From: Candidatus Peregrinibacteria bacterium
GTDB lineage: Bacteria > Patescibacteriota > Gracilibacteria > UBA1369 > LOWO2-01-FULL-3
DNA: 13,629 nt
Assembly: GCA_016186245.1 (NCBI GenBank)
Contig: JACPLZ010000038.1
Location: 1-13,629 of the forward strand
Direction of reading: 5' to 3'
The position numbers and the translations under genes are program-made. Shown in pieces: positions 1-5,705 of this stretch; position 1 is the first letter of the stretch; each line of letters begins with the position of its first letter. The notes under the pieces were generated by a model. That model was not told where the DNA came from. It was given only the letters and a program-made list of their open reading frames with translations, and searched no databases.

Positions 1-575
1 GGAAAGTCCTTAAAAATCGCTTGAACAAGGAAGGAAGTCAGTCGGTTACAAAATGTAACCAACTGAAATTAGAGGCAGCTGACGGCAAAAAATATCTTAC
101 CGACGTTGCTGATGTCGAAACGCTTTTACGTCTAATTCAATCTGTTCCAAGTCCAAAAGCTGAACCGGTGAAACTGTGGCTGGCTAAAGTAGGCTATGAA
201 AGAATGCAAGAGCTGGCTGATCCCGAAAAATCACTCAACAGAGCACGGGAAAATTGGAAAAAACACGGCAGAAACGAAAAATGGATTCAACAGAGAATGA
301 TGGGACAGGAAACCCGCAATAAACTCACCGACTATTGGAGCAATCATGCCGTTAACAACGGCAAAGAATTCGCTGTTCTCACCAATATTATTCATCAGGA
401 ATGGGCAGAAATAAGCATTAAAGATCATAAAAAACTCAAGAATCTCAAATCCCAAAATCTGCGCGATCACATGAGTGAAGCAGAATTGATATTCACTGCC
501 CTTGCCGAACTTTCCACACGGCAGATTGCTGAAAGCGCCAATGCAACCGGAATGTCAGAAAATAAAATTATCTAG
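1..575 (+). CDS. Bro-N/DinD-like phage-antirepressor family protein, 5' partial
   Basis: The reading frame is open from the left edge (first full codon at 3-5) and reads K-V-L-K-N-R-L-N-K-E-G-S. That matches the end of a Bro-N (phage antirepressor N-terminal) domain, so the TTG at 21 is an internal leucine and the true start lies outside the window. Recognisable family segments follow: a run ending in AADGKKYLTDVAD, then IQSVPSPKAEPVKLWLAKVG, then a helical region with RENWKKHGRNEKWIQQRMMG, and finally NLRDHMSEAELIFTALAE. Such proteins are often annotated as DNA-damage-inducible protein D or BRO family. They are common in mobile or stress-response contexts, and their role here is unknown. The protein stops right after the sequence SENKII. 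As I recall the family, a basic, glycine- and lysine-rich tail of some 30-40 residues normally follows, so the C-terminus looks shortened. Family assignment is fairly firm; function is not. Confidence 0.75.
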   Translation, partial: KVLKNRLNKEGSQSVTKCNQLKLEAADGKKYLTDVADVETLLRLIQSVPSPKAEPVKLWLAKVGYERMQELADPEKSLNRARENWKKHGRNEKWIQQRMMGQETRNKLTDYWSNHAVNNGKEFAVLTNIIHQEWAEISIKDHKKLKNLKSQNLRDHMSEAELIFTALAELSTRQIAESANATGMSENKII

Positions 576-621
576 GTGAAAAAAACCACAATAAATTTGA
601 GCTAAAATAAATAATAATCGC

Positions 622-1254
622 CTATTTTCTCCCAACGCCGTGCAATTGATCCCATCTTTCCTTGAATGCGCAAACCCGTCTGTTTACCGTATCGTGATCA
701 AGGCCTGCCGCGGTCAGGCACGCCCTCCGTTCCGCCTCAATCGAGGCCCCATCCAACCCCGCCTCTCGAAGCGCTCGGCGATACTCTATTGTGTCTCGTA
801 CACCTGCTGTCACTATCTGGATCATATTGTTAATTTCTTCAACTACGGAAGTGGCGTCTTCGGCATCCAATTCCATAACGCCGCGAGCTTCCCTCCATGA
901 TTGACCACAACCGCCATGTTCGGTGAGGCACACGCGATTAAACACCCACTGCACAATCGCCATCATGTTCCCCTCTGGACGCCTAATTACATCGACAATG
1001 GTCGGTTCTTCTCCGGCCGGCGATAGACTGAACTGCCAACGCTTTTCTCGCGATATTCTTTTAGTGGCCTCTGCGCAGATCTGATCTATAGCACTATCAC
1101 TGATTACAACTCCACGCTCAATCAGGGATTGTGCGTCTTGCCCCTCGGGAGTTATATTTTTCCACGGTTGATTACCCGTGTCGTGTACGGGGTAACCACT
1201 GACGACAGATCTTTGTTCTTTTGATGCAATGGTAATTTCTTTTCCGCAGGCCAT
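622..1254 (-). CDS. Hypothetical protein, Arg-rich, 210 aa
   Basis: This is an open frame of 210 codons beginning with ATG (MACGKEITIASKEQRS) and ending in TAG. I recognise no family. It looks soluble, with no signal peptide or membrane segment. The C-terminal half looks helical, with repeated Ala/Glu/Arg segments (RRALREAG, ERRACLTAAG, NRRVCAFKERW). Six cysteines are scattered and do not form clear CxxC pairs. Composition is odd: about 20 Arg to 7 Lys, against 39 Lys to about 11 Arg in the nearby dxr, and the DNA is visibly more GC-rich than its neighbours. No Shine-Dalgarno sequence precedes the ATG. It lies tail to tail with the Bro-N/DinD-like gene and upstream of nothing obviously related. 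It is probably a recent acquisition or lineage-specific gene. The long frame supports it being real, but homologs would be needed to prove it. Confidence 0.6.
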   Translation of the reverse strand: MACGKEITIASKEQRSVVSGYPVHDTGNQPWKNITPEGQDAQSLIERGVVISDSAIDQICAEATKRISREKRWQFSLSPAGEEPTIVDVIRRPEGNMMAIVQWVFNRVCLTEHGGCGQSWREARGVMELDAEDATSVVEEINNMIQIVTAGVRDTIEYRRALREAGLDGASIEAERRACLTAAGLDHDTVNRRVCAFKERWDQLHGVGRK

Positions 1255-1281
1255 AGTTTGGGGTTAAATATTAAATTAAGA

Positions 1282-1344
1282 AGGGGCTCAGCTTACATCC
1301 GGTTTAACAACAAAATCAAGCAACTTAATTGCTCCGGAACCCCT
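1282..1344. repeat. Nested inverted repeats downstream of rplT
   Basis: Three complementary arm pairs are nested: AGGGG (1282-1286) with CCCCT (1340-1344); CCGG (1299-1302) with CCGG (1334-1337); AGCAA (1319-1323) with TTGCT (1329-1333, five-base loop). The right-hand arms are almost contiguous, while the left-hand arms are separated by loops of 12 and 16 bases. The element sits between the end of the infC-rpmI-rplT operon and the start of the hypothetical gene, both on the minus strand. In that direction it is followed by a T/A-rich stretch. It could be an operon-end or transcript-stabilising structure, or an mRNA leader for the hypothetical gene. It is not a textbook intrinsic terminator, because the U-tract is interrupted. 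Confidence 0.35.
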
Positions 1345-1372
1345 GTTAACTCATCGCCCGCTGTAATTTTCT

Positions 1373-1717
1373 TTATCTCGCTTCCTCAACCACTTTCTTA
1401 AACACCTCCGGCTCGTTTATTGCCAATTCCGATAGCATTTTTCGATTAATCAACACGCCTTTTTTGGTCATTCCTTCAATAAGTCTGCTGTAGGAAATCC
1501 CCATTGGCCTGCAAGCCGCATTGATTCTGGTGATCCACAATCCCCTAAAAGTACGTTTTTTCAAACGACGGCTTTCATAAGCATTTATACCGGCCTTCAT
1601 CCAGGCATTATGCGACGCCTTAAACGTTCTGCCGCGAAGGTTTTTATAGCCCTTGGCCGCGCCTACTATTTTTTTATGTCTGCGGTGGGATGTTACCCCC
1701 CTTTTTACTCTCGGCAT
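1373..1717 (-). CDS. rplT: 50S ribosomal protein bL20
   Basis: This 114-residue protein has the normal length and features of bL20. It opens with MPRVKRGVTSHRRHKKI, followed by AAKGYKNLRGRTFK, then the helical RRLKKRTFRGLWITRINAA and the conserved GISYSRLIEGMTKKGV, and ends with the LAINEPEVFKKVVEEA segment. bL20 binds 23S rRNA early in 50S assembly; in Escherichia coli and Bacillus it also represses translation of its own operon. The ATG lies 11 bases after the rpmI stop, so the genes are co-transcribed. The preceding bases are AT-rich without a Shine-Dalgarno sequence. No operator-like mRNA fold for autoregulation was established here. It is the last gene of the infC-rpmI-rplT operon. Confidence 0.97.
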   Translation of the reverse strand: MPRVKRGVTSHRRHKKIVGAAKGYKNLRGRTFKASHNAWMKAGINAYESRRLKKRTFRGLWITRINAACRPMGISYSRLIEGMTKKGVLINRKMLSELAINEPEVFKKVVEEAR

Positions 1718-1728
1718 ATTATTGGATT

Positions 1729-2007
1729 TTAATTGTCAGATTTTACTTTCGCGCCGGCATCCTTTTCGCCAGCGCCGGAAACAACAGCTTTTTTCTTCGC
1801 ATGATCCAGCACCACTATCCCCGGCAACAGTCTCCTAAAAGCCTTAAATCTCGTTATGTCAGCAGGCATCCCGCTTCTGTACAGCTTTTTCTGTCTCTTC
1901 GATTTATTGGAAAGCAGATGATTTTTGCCGGGTTTTTTCACAAACACGGCGCCGCTTTTCCTTATTTTTAACCTTTTTTTCAGACCGCTATGGCTTTTTT
2001 GCTTCAT
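1729..2007 (-). CDS. rpmI: 50S ribosomal protein bL35 with C-terminal extension
   Basis: Residues 1-62 match bL35: a KSHSGLKKRLKIRKSGAVF start, KKPGKNHLLSNKSKRQKKL, and the closing AFRRLLPG that normally ends the protein. bL35 usually has about 64-66 residues. This one has 92 because a tail of about 30 residues follows, with a hydrophobic IVVLD stretch and then Ala/Gly/Lys-rich low-complexity sequence. bL35 is a small basic protein of the large ribosomal subunit. Its ATG lies inside the 3' end of infC: the two genes overlap by 20 bases (1988-2007), pointing to translational coupling. No Shine-Dalgarno sequence is visible. The family call is firm; the role of the tail is unknown. Confidence 0.93.
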   Translation of the reverse strand: MKQKSHSGLKKRLKIRKSGAVFVKKPGKNHLLSNKSKRQKKLYRSGMPADITRFKAFRRLLPGIVVLDHAKKKAVVSGAGEKDAGAKVKSDN

Positions 2008-2515
2008 GTTGTTGCGGATTTAAAATCATCATTAACGAATTTCCCTGTCTCTTTGGCGACTCTTCTACGGCGCACACATCCTTCAGCGCCTCGTAAAATT
2101 TCTTCATTTTCTCTCTTCCCAGATCCTGATACGCCGCTTCCCTACCCTTAAACATCAATGTCACTTTCACAGAATTTCCGCTCTCCAGAAACTTTTTCGC
2201 CTGATTCGCCTTTACCATCAGATCGTGATCTCCAGTTTTGAACCCGATACGCACACCCTTGAGTTCCGTTTTCTTCTGCATTTTTCTGTGCCGCGTCTCG
2301 ACTTTTTTCTGATAGTACTGGTATTTCCCGTAGTCGAGAATCTTGCACACAGGAGGATTGATGTTCGGCGCCACCTCCGCCAGATCGAGCTCCATTTCCT
2401 CCGCCAATTTTCGTGCCTTTTCTATAGCCATGATTCCAAGCTGCTCGCCATTCGCACCGATCAGTCTTACGGCGGGAGCTTTTATTTGGAAGTTGACACG
2501 TAAATTTTTAGCTAT
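1988..2515 (-). CDS. infC: Translation initiation factor IF-3, probable AUA start
   Basis: IF3 binds the 30S subunit, keeps 50S off and proofreads the start codon. The C-terminal domain (GVRIGFKTGDHDLMVKANQA, VTLMFKGREAAYQ) and linker (PPVCKILDYGKYQYYQKK) are clear. The first ATG in frame (2429-2431) would begin in the middle of the N-terminal domain. Reading upstream gives RVNFQIKAPAVRLIGANG followed by EQLGIM, which is classic IF3 N-terminal sequence, before an in-frame TAA at 2525-2527. No ATG, GTG or TTG occurs in that interval. The likeliest start is AUA at 2513-2515, giving 175 residues, the normal family length. IF3 genes in other bacteria use rare starts such as AUU to autoregulate through start-codon discrimination, so this fits a known habit. 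UUA (2501-2503) is the next candidate. The 3' end overlaps rpmI. Confidence 0.9.
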   Translation of the reverse strand: MAKNLRVNFQIKAPAVRLIGANGEQLGIMAIEKARKLAEEMELDLAEVAPNINPPVCKILDYGKYQYYQKKVETRHRKMQKKTELKGVRIGFKTGDHDLMVKANQAKKFLESGNSVKVTLMFKGREAAYQDLGREKMKKFYEALKDVCAVEESPKRQGNSLMMILNPQQHEAKKP

Positions 2516-2520
2516 ATAAC
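2493..2520 (+). promoter_or_regulatory. Sigma70-type promoter of the dxr-ispDF-ispE cluster
   Basis: A perfect TTGACA (2493-2498) and TATAAC (2515-2520) are spaced by 16 bases on the plus strand. The expected start is near 2527, giving a leader of about 50 bases before the dxr ATG. The promoter lies within the 5' end of infC, and its -10 box touches the proposed infC start codon, so the two divergent transcripts would overlap at their 5' ends. Confidence 0.7.
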
Positions 2521-2545
2521 AGGGTTAAAGGCCGAAAGCCAAAGA

Positions 2546-2574
2546 ATCATAGGGAAAGCCCTTCTTAAAGTCAA
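2546..2574 (-). promoter_or_regulatory. Sigma70-type promoter of infC-rpmI-rplT
   Basis: On the minus strand, TTGACT (2569-2574) and TATGAT (2546-2551) are separated by exactly 17 bases, close to consensus at both boxes. The expected transcription start is near 2539, giving a leader of about 24 bases before the proposed AUA codon of infC. The -35 box ends only three bases before the dxr ATG. Confidence 0.75.
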
Positions 2575-2577
2575 GCC

Positions 2578-3570
2578 ATGCCGATAAAAAAAACGCCCAA
2601 ACAAGTGGTTGTCCTGGGTTCTACCGGTTCGTTGGGTAGTCAAACCCTGGAAGTTCTCGAGAAATATCCCGAAGAATTCCGGGTAGTCGGATTGTCCGCC
2701 AATGTAAGCGCTGCGGAATTAAACATGCAGGCAAAAAAATACAAAGTTAAGAACATTATGCTGGCTGCCGGCGATGGAAAAAAAGCCCTGGAAAAGCTGG
2801 CCGGCCTGCCGGAAGCCGATATTGTTGTAAATGTTTTGTCGGGAATCGCCGGCCTGAAACCCGCCATCGCCGCTCTCAATTCAAAAAAAATTCTCCTTCT
2901 AGGTAATAAAGAATCTCTCGTTGCAGAGGGTAAAAAAATGATGTCGCTCGCCAAAAACCGGCTTATTCCAATAGATTCCGAGCACAACGCCATCTTTGAA
3001 ATTCTTAAAAAATATCCGCACGGAAAAATAAAAAAAATTATTATCCCATGTTCAGGCGGACCTTTTTGGGGAAAGAGAGGGAAAGAATTGGAGAGCATCA
3101 CTGCGAAAGAAGCCCTGCGGCATCCCAAATGGCACATGGGCGCAAAAATTTCCCTGGAGTCGGCAATATACATCAACAAAGGAATGGAAATTATCGAAGC
3201 TCACCACCTCTTCAATATTCCGTTTGAAAAAATAGAAATAAAAATTCATCCGGAGTGTTTCATCCACGGGATGGTTGAATTCGAAAAAGAAATCATCGGC
3301 TACATTTCCCGTCCGGACATGAAGGAGCATATAGAAAATGCGCTGCTCCGCGCCGCCAATTTGCCTCTGCCTCCACGTAAAATAGAACCGATAAAACTTG
3401 AGAATTTTACTTTTCTTGACCCGAACGCGCTTGTCATCGAAGGAATAAATACTGTACTGAATGCCGGGAATTATCGGCAATTTTTAAAGCGCGAAGAGAA
3501 AATTCTCCGGCAATTTCTTGACGGCGAAATAAAATTTACGGAAATACTGGAGAACCTCCGAAAATTTTAA
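2578..3570 (+). CDS. dxr: 1-deoxy-D-xylulose 5-phosphate reductoisomerase
   Basis: DXR converts DOXP to 2-C-methyl-D-erythritol 4-phosphate with NADPH and a divalent metal, the second step of the MEP isoprenoid pathway. The NADPH motif GSTGSLGS is at residues 14-21 and GNKES at 109-113. Metal ligands are D133 and E135 (IDSEHNAIFE) and E204 (INKGMEIIEAH). Substrate-site residues S195, N200, K201 and the flexible-loop HPKW (182-185) are all present, so the enzyme should be active. At 330 residues it is shorter than the usual 380-400. The loss is in the C-terminal part, where the region after RAANLPLPP is compressed and the usual LNAANE motif reads LNAGNY. The ATG at 2578 has no Shine-Dalgarno site but fits the family start. 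It is first in the dxr-ispDF-ispE cluster. Confidence 0.95.
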   Translation: MPIKKTPKQVVVLGSTGSLGSQTLEVLEKYPEEFRVVGLSANVSAAELNMQAKKYKVKNIMLAAGDGKKALEKLAGLPEADIVVNVLSGIAGLKPAIAALNSKKILLLGNKESLVAEGKKMMSLAKNRLIPIDSEHNAIFEILKKYPHGKIKKIIIPCSGGPFWGKRGKELESITAKEALRHPKWHMGAKISLESAIYINKGMEIIEAHHLFNIPFEKIEIKIHPECFIHGMVEFEKEIIGYISRPDMKEHIENALLRAANLPLPPRKIEPIKLENFTFLDPNALVIEGINTVLNAGNYRQFLKREEKILRQFLDGEIKFTEILENLRKF

Positions 3571-3575
3571 AGTAT

Positions 3576-3603
3576 TTGAAAAGCTGAACCGCCCTGCTAA
3601 AAT
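3576..3603 (+). promoter_or_regulatory. Possible internal promoter for ispDF (leaderless)
   Basis: TTGAAA (3576-3581) and TAAAAT (3598-3603) are 16 bases apart in the 39-base gap between dxr and ispDF. The -10 box ends six bases before the ispDF ATG at 3610, so transcription would start at or next to the ATG and give a leaderless mRNA. Read-through from dxr is also likely. Confidence 0.5.
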
Positions 3604-3609
3604 ATTCTC

Positions 3610-4776
3610 ATGAACTTTGCGGTTATTCTTGCCGGCGGATCGGGAAAAAGGCTTAATTCAAAAATAGATAAAATGCTTCTTTCGGTGAATGAAAAGCCTC
3701 TGATTTATTACAGTATTATCGCTTATAACGATCATCCCGACATCGCCGCAATTTTTGTGGTCGCCAATAAAAACAACCAAAAATTCATTAAAAAAACAGT
3801 TAAAGAATATCGTCTGTCCAAAGTAAAAAAAATAACACTCGGCGGCGATACCCGCCAACAATCCATGGAAAATGGACTCGCTGAATTGGGGAAAATTGCT
3901 AAACCGGAAGACATAATTTTGGTACACAATGGTGCAAATCCGCTCGTTACTCACGGGGAAATTTCCTCAATTATAGAGGGTGCAGTCGAGAACGGCGCCT
4001 GCATAGTCGGACACAAAGTAACGTCTACAGTAAAGGAAATTCAGGGGCATCATGTTGTAAAAACCCATGACCGCGATCGGATTTTTCTTGCTGAAACTCC
4101 ACAGGCTGCAAAATTTGGACTACTAAAAAAAGCGCTGAAAGAGGCCCGAAAAAAAGGTGTCAATACTACCGACGAGGCAATGCTTCTCGAAACCATAAAT
4201 CAGGAAGTAGCCGTTATCGAAGCTGATGAAAATAATTTTAAAATCACAACTTCTGCGGATTATGAAAAATTAAGATTGATTTTAGGCGAGCCGCCAAAAG
4301 ACTTTCGTATTGGCATCGGTCAGGACAGCCATCTTTTTGACGGCGACAAAAAAGGGCTTGTATTGGCGGGCGTGGAATTCAAAGAAGGAAAAAAACTTGA
4401 GGCAAATTCCGATGGAGACGTTATTTTACATGCGATTTTTAATGCAATTTCCCAGGCGCTTGGGGAAAAATCCATCGGTTTTTATGCAGACCCTCTTCGC
4501 GAAAAAGGTGTCAGAGACAGTGTGAAATATCTGGAAGTGATTCTCGAAAAAATGAGAAAAATGCGGTTTGGCATCAACAGTATGGGATTGATGATCGAAT
4601 GTAAAATACCAAAAATTGATCCCATAACTTTCAAACTTAAAAAATCCCTTTCTGAAATTTTAGGCCTGGATACGCGTAAAATCGGTATCACTGCCACCAG
4701 CGGCGAATATGCCACCGCTTTTGGCCAGGGGCTTGGCATACAATGTTTTGCCGTAGTTTCTTTGATTCAAAAATGA
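3610..4776 (+). CDS. ispDF: Bifunctional IspD-IspF: MEP cytidylyltransferase and MEcPP synthase
   Basis: Residues 1-225 are IspD (MEP + CTP to CDP-ME): LAGGSGKR at 7-14, the essential lysine K21, TTDEAML at 186-192 and K211 in NFKITTSAD. Residues 231-388 are IspF (CDP-MEP to MEcPP + CMP): zinc ligands D239 and H241 in GQDSHLF, H274 in SDGDVILHA, and the C-terminal TATSGEYATAFGQGLGI. Both domains show divergent positions. IspD has VHNGANP (105-111) where VHDAARP is usual. IspF has N266 and N278 where an active-site His (HSDGDV) and an Asp (TDA) are usual. From memory, similar changes occur in some chlamydial-type IspF proteins, so this may be a subfamily, not a loss of function. IspDF fusions are well known. 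The stop overlaps the ispE start (ATGA). Confidence 0.93.
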   Translation: MNFAVILAGGSGKRLNSKIDKMLLSVNEKPLIYYSIIAYNDHPDIAAIFVVANKNNQKFIKKTVKEYRLSKVKKITLGGDTRQQSMENGLAELGKIAKPEDIILVHNGANPLVTHGEISSIIEGAVENGACIVGHKVTSTVKEIQGHHVVKTHDRDRIFLAETPQAAKFGLLKKALKEARKKGVNTTDEAMLLETINQEVAVIEADENNFKITTSADYEKLRLILGEPPKDFRIGIGQDSHLFDGDKKGLVLAGVEFKEGKKLEANSDGDVILHAIFNAISQALGEKSIGFYADPLREKGVRDSVKYLEVILEKMRKMRFGINSMGLMIECKIPKIDPITFKLKKSLSEILGLDTRKIGITATSGEYATAFGQGLGIQCFAVVSLIQK

Positions 4777-5705
4777 AAATTCGCGCTTGCGCAAAAATCA
4801 ATCTCGCCCTGGATGTCCTTGGAAAAGATCAGTCCGGCTATCATTTTATACGGACGGTTTTTCAGGAAACCCCGGAGCTTTATGATGAAATTGAAATTGA
4901 AGAATCTGCGGCATCGACAGAAAATCAGGTCGCCATTTTTTTGAAGAAAAAATTCGGCATCGAAAAAAATGTGAAAATAAAAATCGCAAAAAATATTCCG
5001 CGCGGCTCCGGTCTCGGCGGCGAATCTTCCTGTGCAGCTGCCATTTTAAAAGCTTTAAATAAAATATGGGAATTAAAACTCACTGCGGATGAATTGCAAA
5101 AAATTGCCGCAAAATTCGGGATGGACGCGCCATTTTTTATCCTCGGCGGCACCACCCTGGGAACGCATTTCGGTGAAGAAATCACCCCTCTGCCATTTCT
5201 GAAAAATATCACATTTACAATCATTCCCCGATTTTCTCAAAATTTTGAGAAAACTAAAACCGCATACGCCGGCCTCGATTTAAAAAAATGCGGCCACTCC
5301 AAAAACATGACGGAAAAATTAATCGCTGCCATAAAAAATAACGATCACAAAGCCGTGATCGAAAACATTCACAATGATTTCGAAACTCTGACACCTGCCC
5401 GGATTGGCGAGCATCTCTCCGGCTCCGGCCCATCCACATACAGCATTGAACACGGGAATGGCATTGACAATAATAAGAAAAAAATGTACAAAAATATAAC
5501 CAATATTTGGAAAGAATCCAGAAAAAAGAATATCAGATATATTGTTATGTACCACTCTATTCCAATACTGGAAGTTAATCCGATTGATGCGGAGGAGATG
5601 ATTTTAGATGCTTTAGTTAAAGATGTGGCGGAAGCCCGTAAAAATGTAAAAAAAGGTGAAGTTTATAGCGCTGCCGAAGTTTATAAAAAATTGGGAATAA
5701 AATGA
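4773..5705 (+). CDS. ispE: IspE (CDP-ME kinase), C-terminus replaced by antitoxin-like domain
   Basis: IspE phosphorylates CDP-ME with ATP, between the IspD and IspF steps. The ATG at 4773 overlaps the ispDF stop (ATGA) and gives the family N-terminus MKIRACAKINLALDVLG. GHMP-kinase motifs follow: GYHFIRTVFQ at 22-31, ATP-binding PRGSGLGGESSCAAA at 76-90, catalytic Asp D118 in GMDAPFF, and motif 3 HLSGSGPSTYSI at 214-225. After motif 3, IspE normally continues about 30-45 residues to complete the fold. Here the frame passes through a short polar linker (226-237, EHGNGIDNNKKK) and enters a sequence resembling a Phd/RelB-type antitoxin (238-310), directly overlapping relE. There is no stop codon between the two parts. 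Either this is a real fusion, or the antitoxin starts separately at ATG 5484 and a cassette has trimmed ispE. Kinase activity is uncertain. Confidence 0.85.
   Translation: MKIRACAKINLALDVLGKDQSGYHFIRTVFQETPELYDEIEIEESAASTENQVAIFLKKKFGIEKNVKIKIAKNIPRGSGLGGESSCAAAILKALNKIWELKLTADELQKIAAKFGMDAPFFILGGTTLGTHFGEEITPLPFLKNITFTIIPRFSQNFEKTKTAYAGLDLKKCGHSKNMTEKLIAAIKNNDHKAVIENIHNDFETLTPARIGEHLSGSGPSTYSIEHGNGIDNNKKKMYKNITNIWKESRKKNIRYIVMYHSIPILEVNPIDAEEMILDALVKDVAEARKNVKKGEVYSAAEVYKKLGIK
5484..5705 (+). CDS. Antitoxin-like domain/gene in frame with ispE
   Basis: From the in-frame ATG at 5484 a 73-residue protein can be read (MYKNITNIWKESRKKN). It has the layout of a Phd/YefM-like antitoxin, with an Asn-Ile-Thr helix start, then IRYIVMYHSIPILEVNP as the beta strands. 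A RelB-like helical tail follows (DVAEARKNVKKGEVYSAAEVY). The last codon overlaps the toxin ATG by ATGA, the usual antitoxin-toxin arrangement. The start has only weak purine content upstream (AATAAGAAAA). Whether it is made as a separate antitoxin, as the tail of IspE, or as both cannot be decided from the sequence. It overlaps the ispE entry deliberately as the alternative reading. Confidence 0.6.
   Translation: MYKNITNIWKESRKKNIRYIVMYHSIPILEVNPIDAEEMILDALVKDVAEARKNVKKGEVYSAAEVYKKLGIK

Noticed and set aside
1282..1344. A tRNA-like gene
   Set aside because: The arms nest, but there is no T-loop GTTCRA, no D-arm or anticodon-arm geometry and no CCA-compatible acceptor stem.
1988..2431. IF3 starting at the ATG at 2429-2431 (147 aa)
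   Set aside because: It would discard conserved N-terminal IF3 residues that are clearly encoded upstream in the same frame.
2640..3480. Long open frames antisense to dxr (and similar ones antisense to ispDF, ispE, pdxS and carB)
   Set aside because: They are shadows of well-supported genes, show no recognisable families, and have biased low-complexity compositions.
4743..4772. An earlier ATG at 4743 for ispE
   Set aside because: It would add ten residues read from the ispDF end in another frame. The ATG at 4773 gives the family N-terminus and an ATGA overlap.
5464..5492. A promoter (TTGACA then TACAAA, 17 bases apart) for the toxin-antitoxin pair inside ispE
   Set aside because: The -10 box is poor and lies after the antitoxin ATG, so it could only serve a shorter antitoxin from ATG 5547; too weak to list as a feature.
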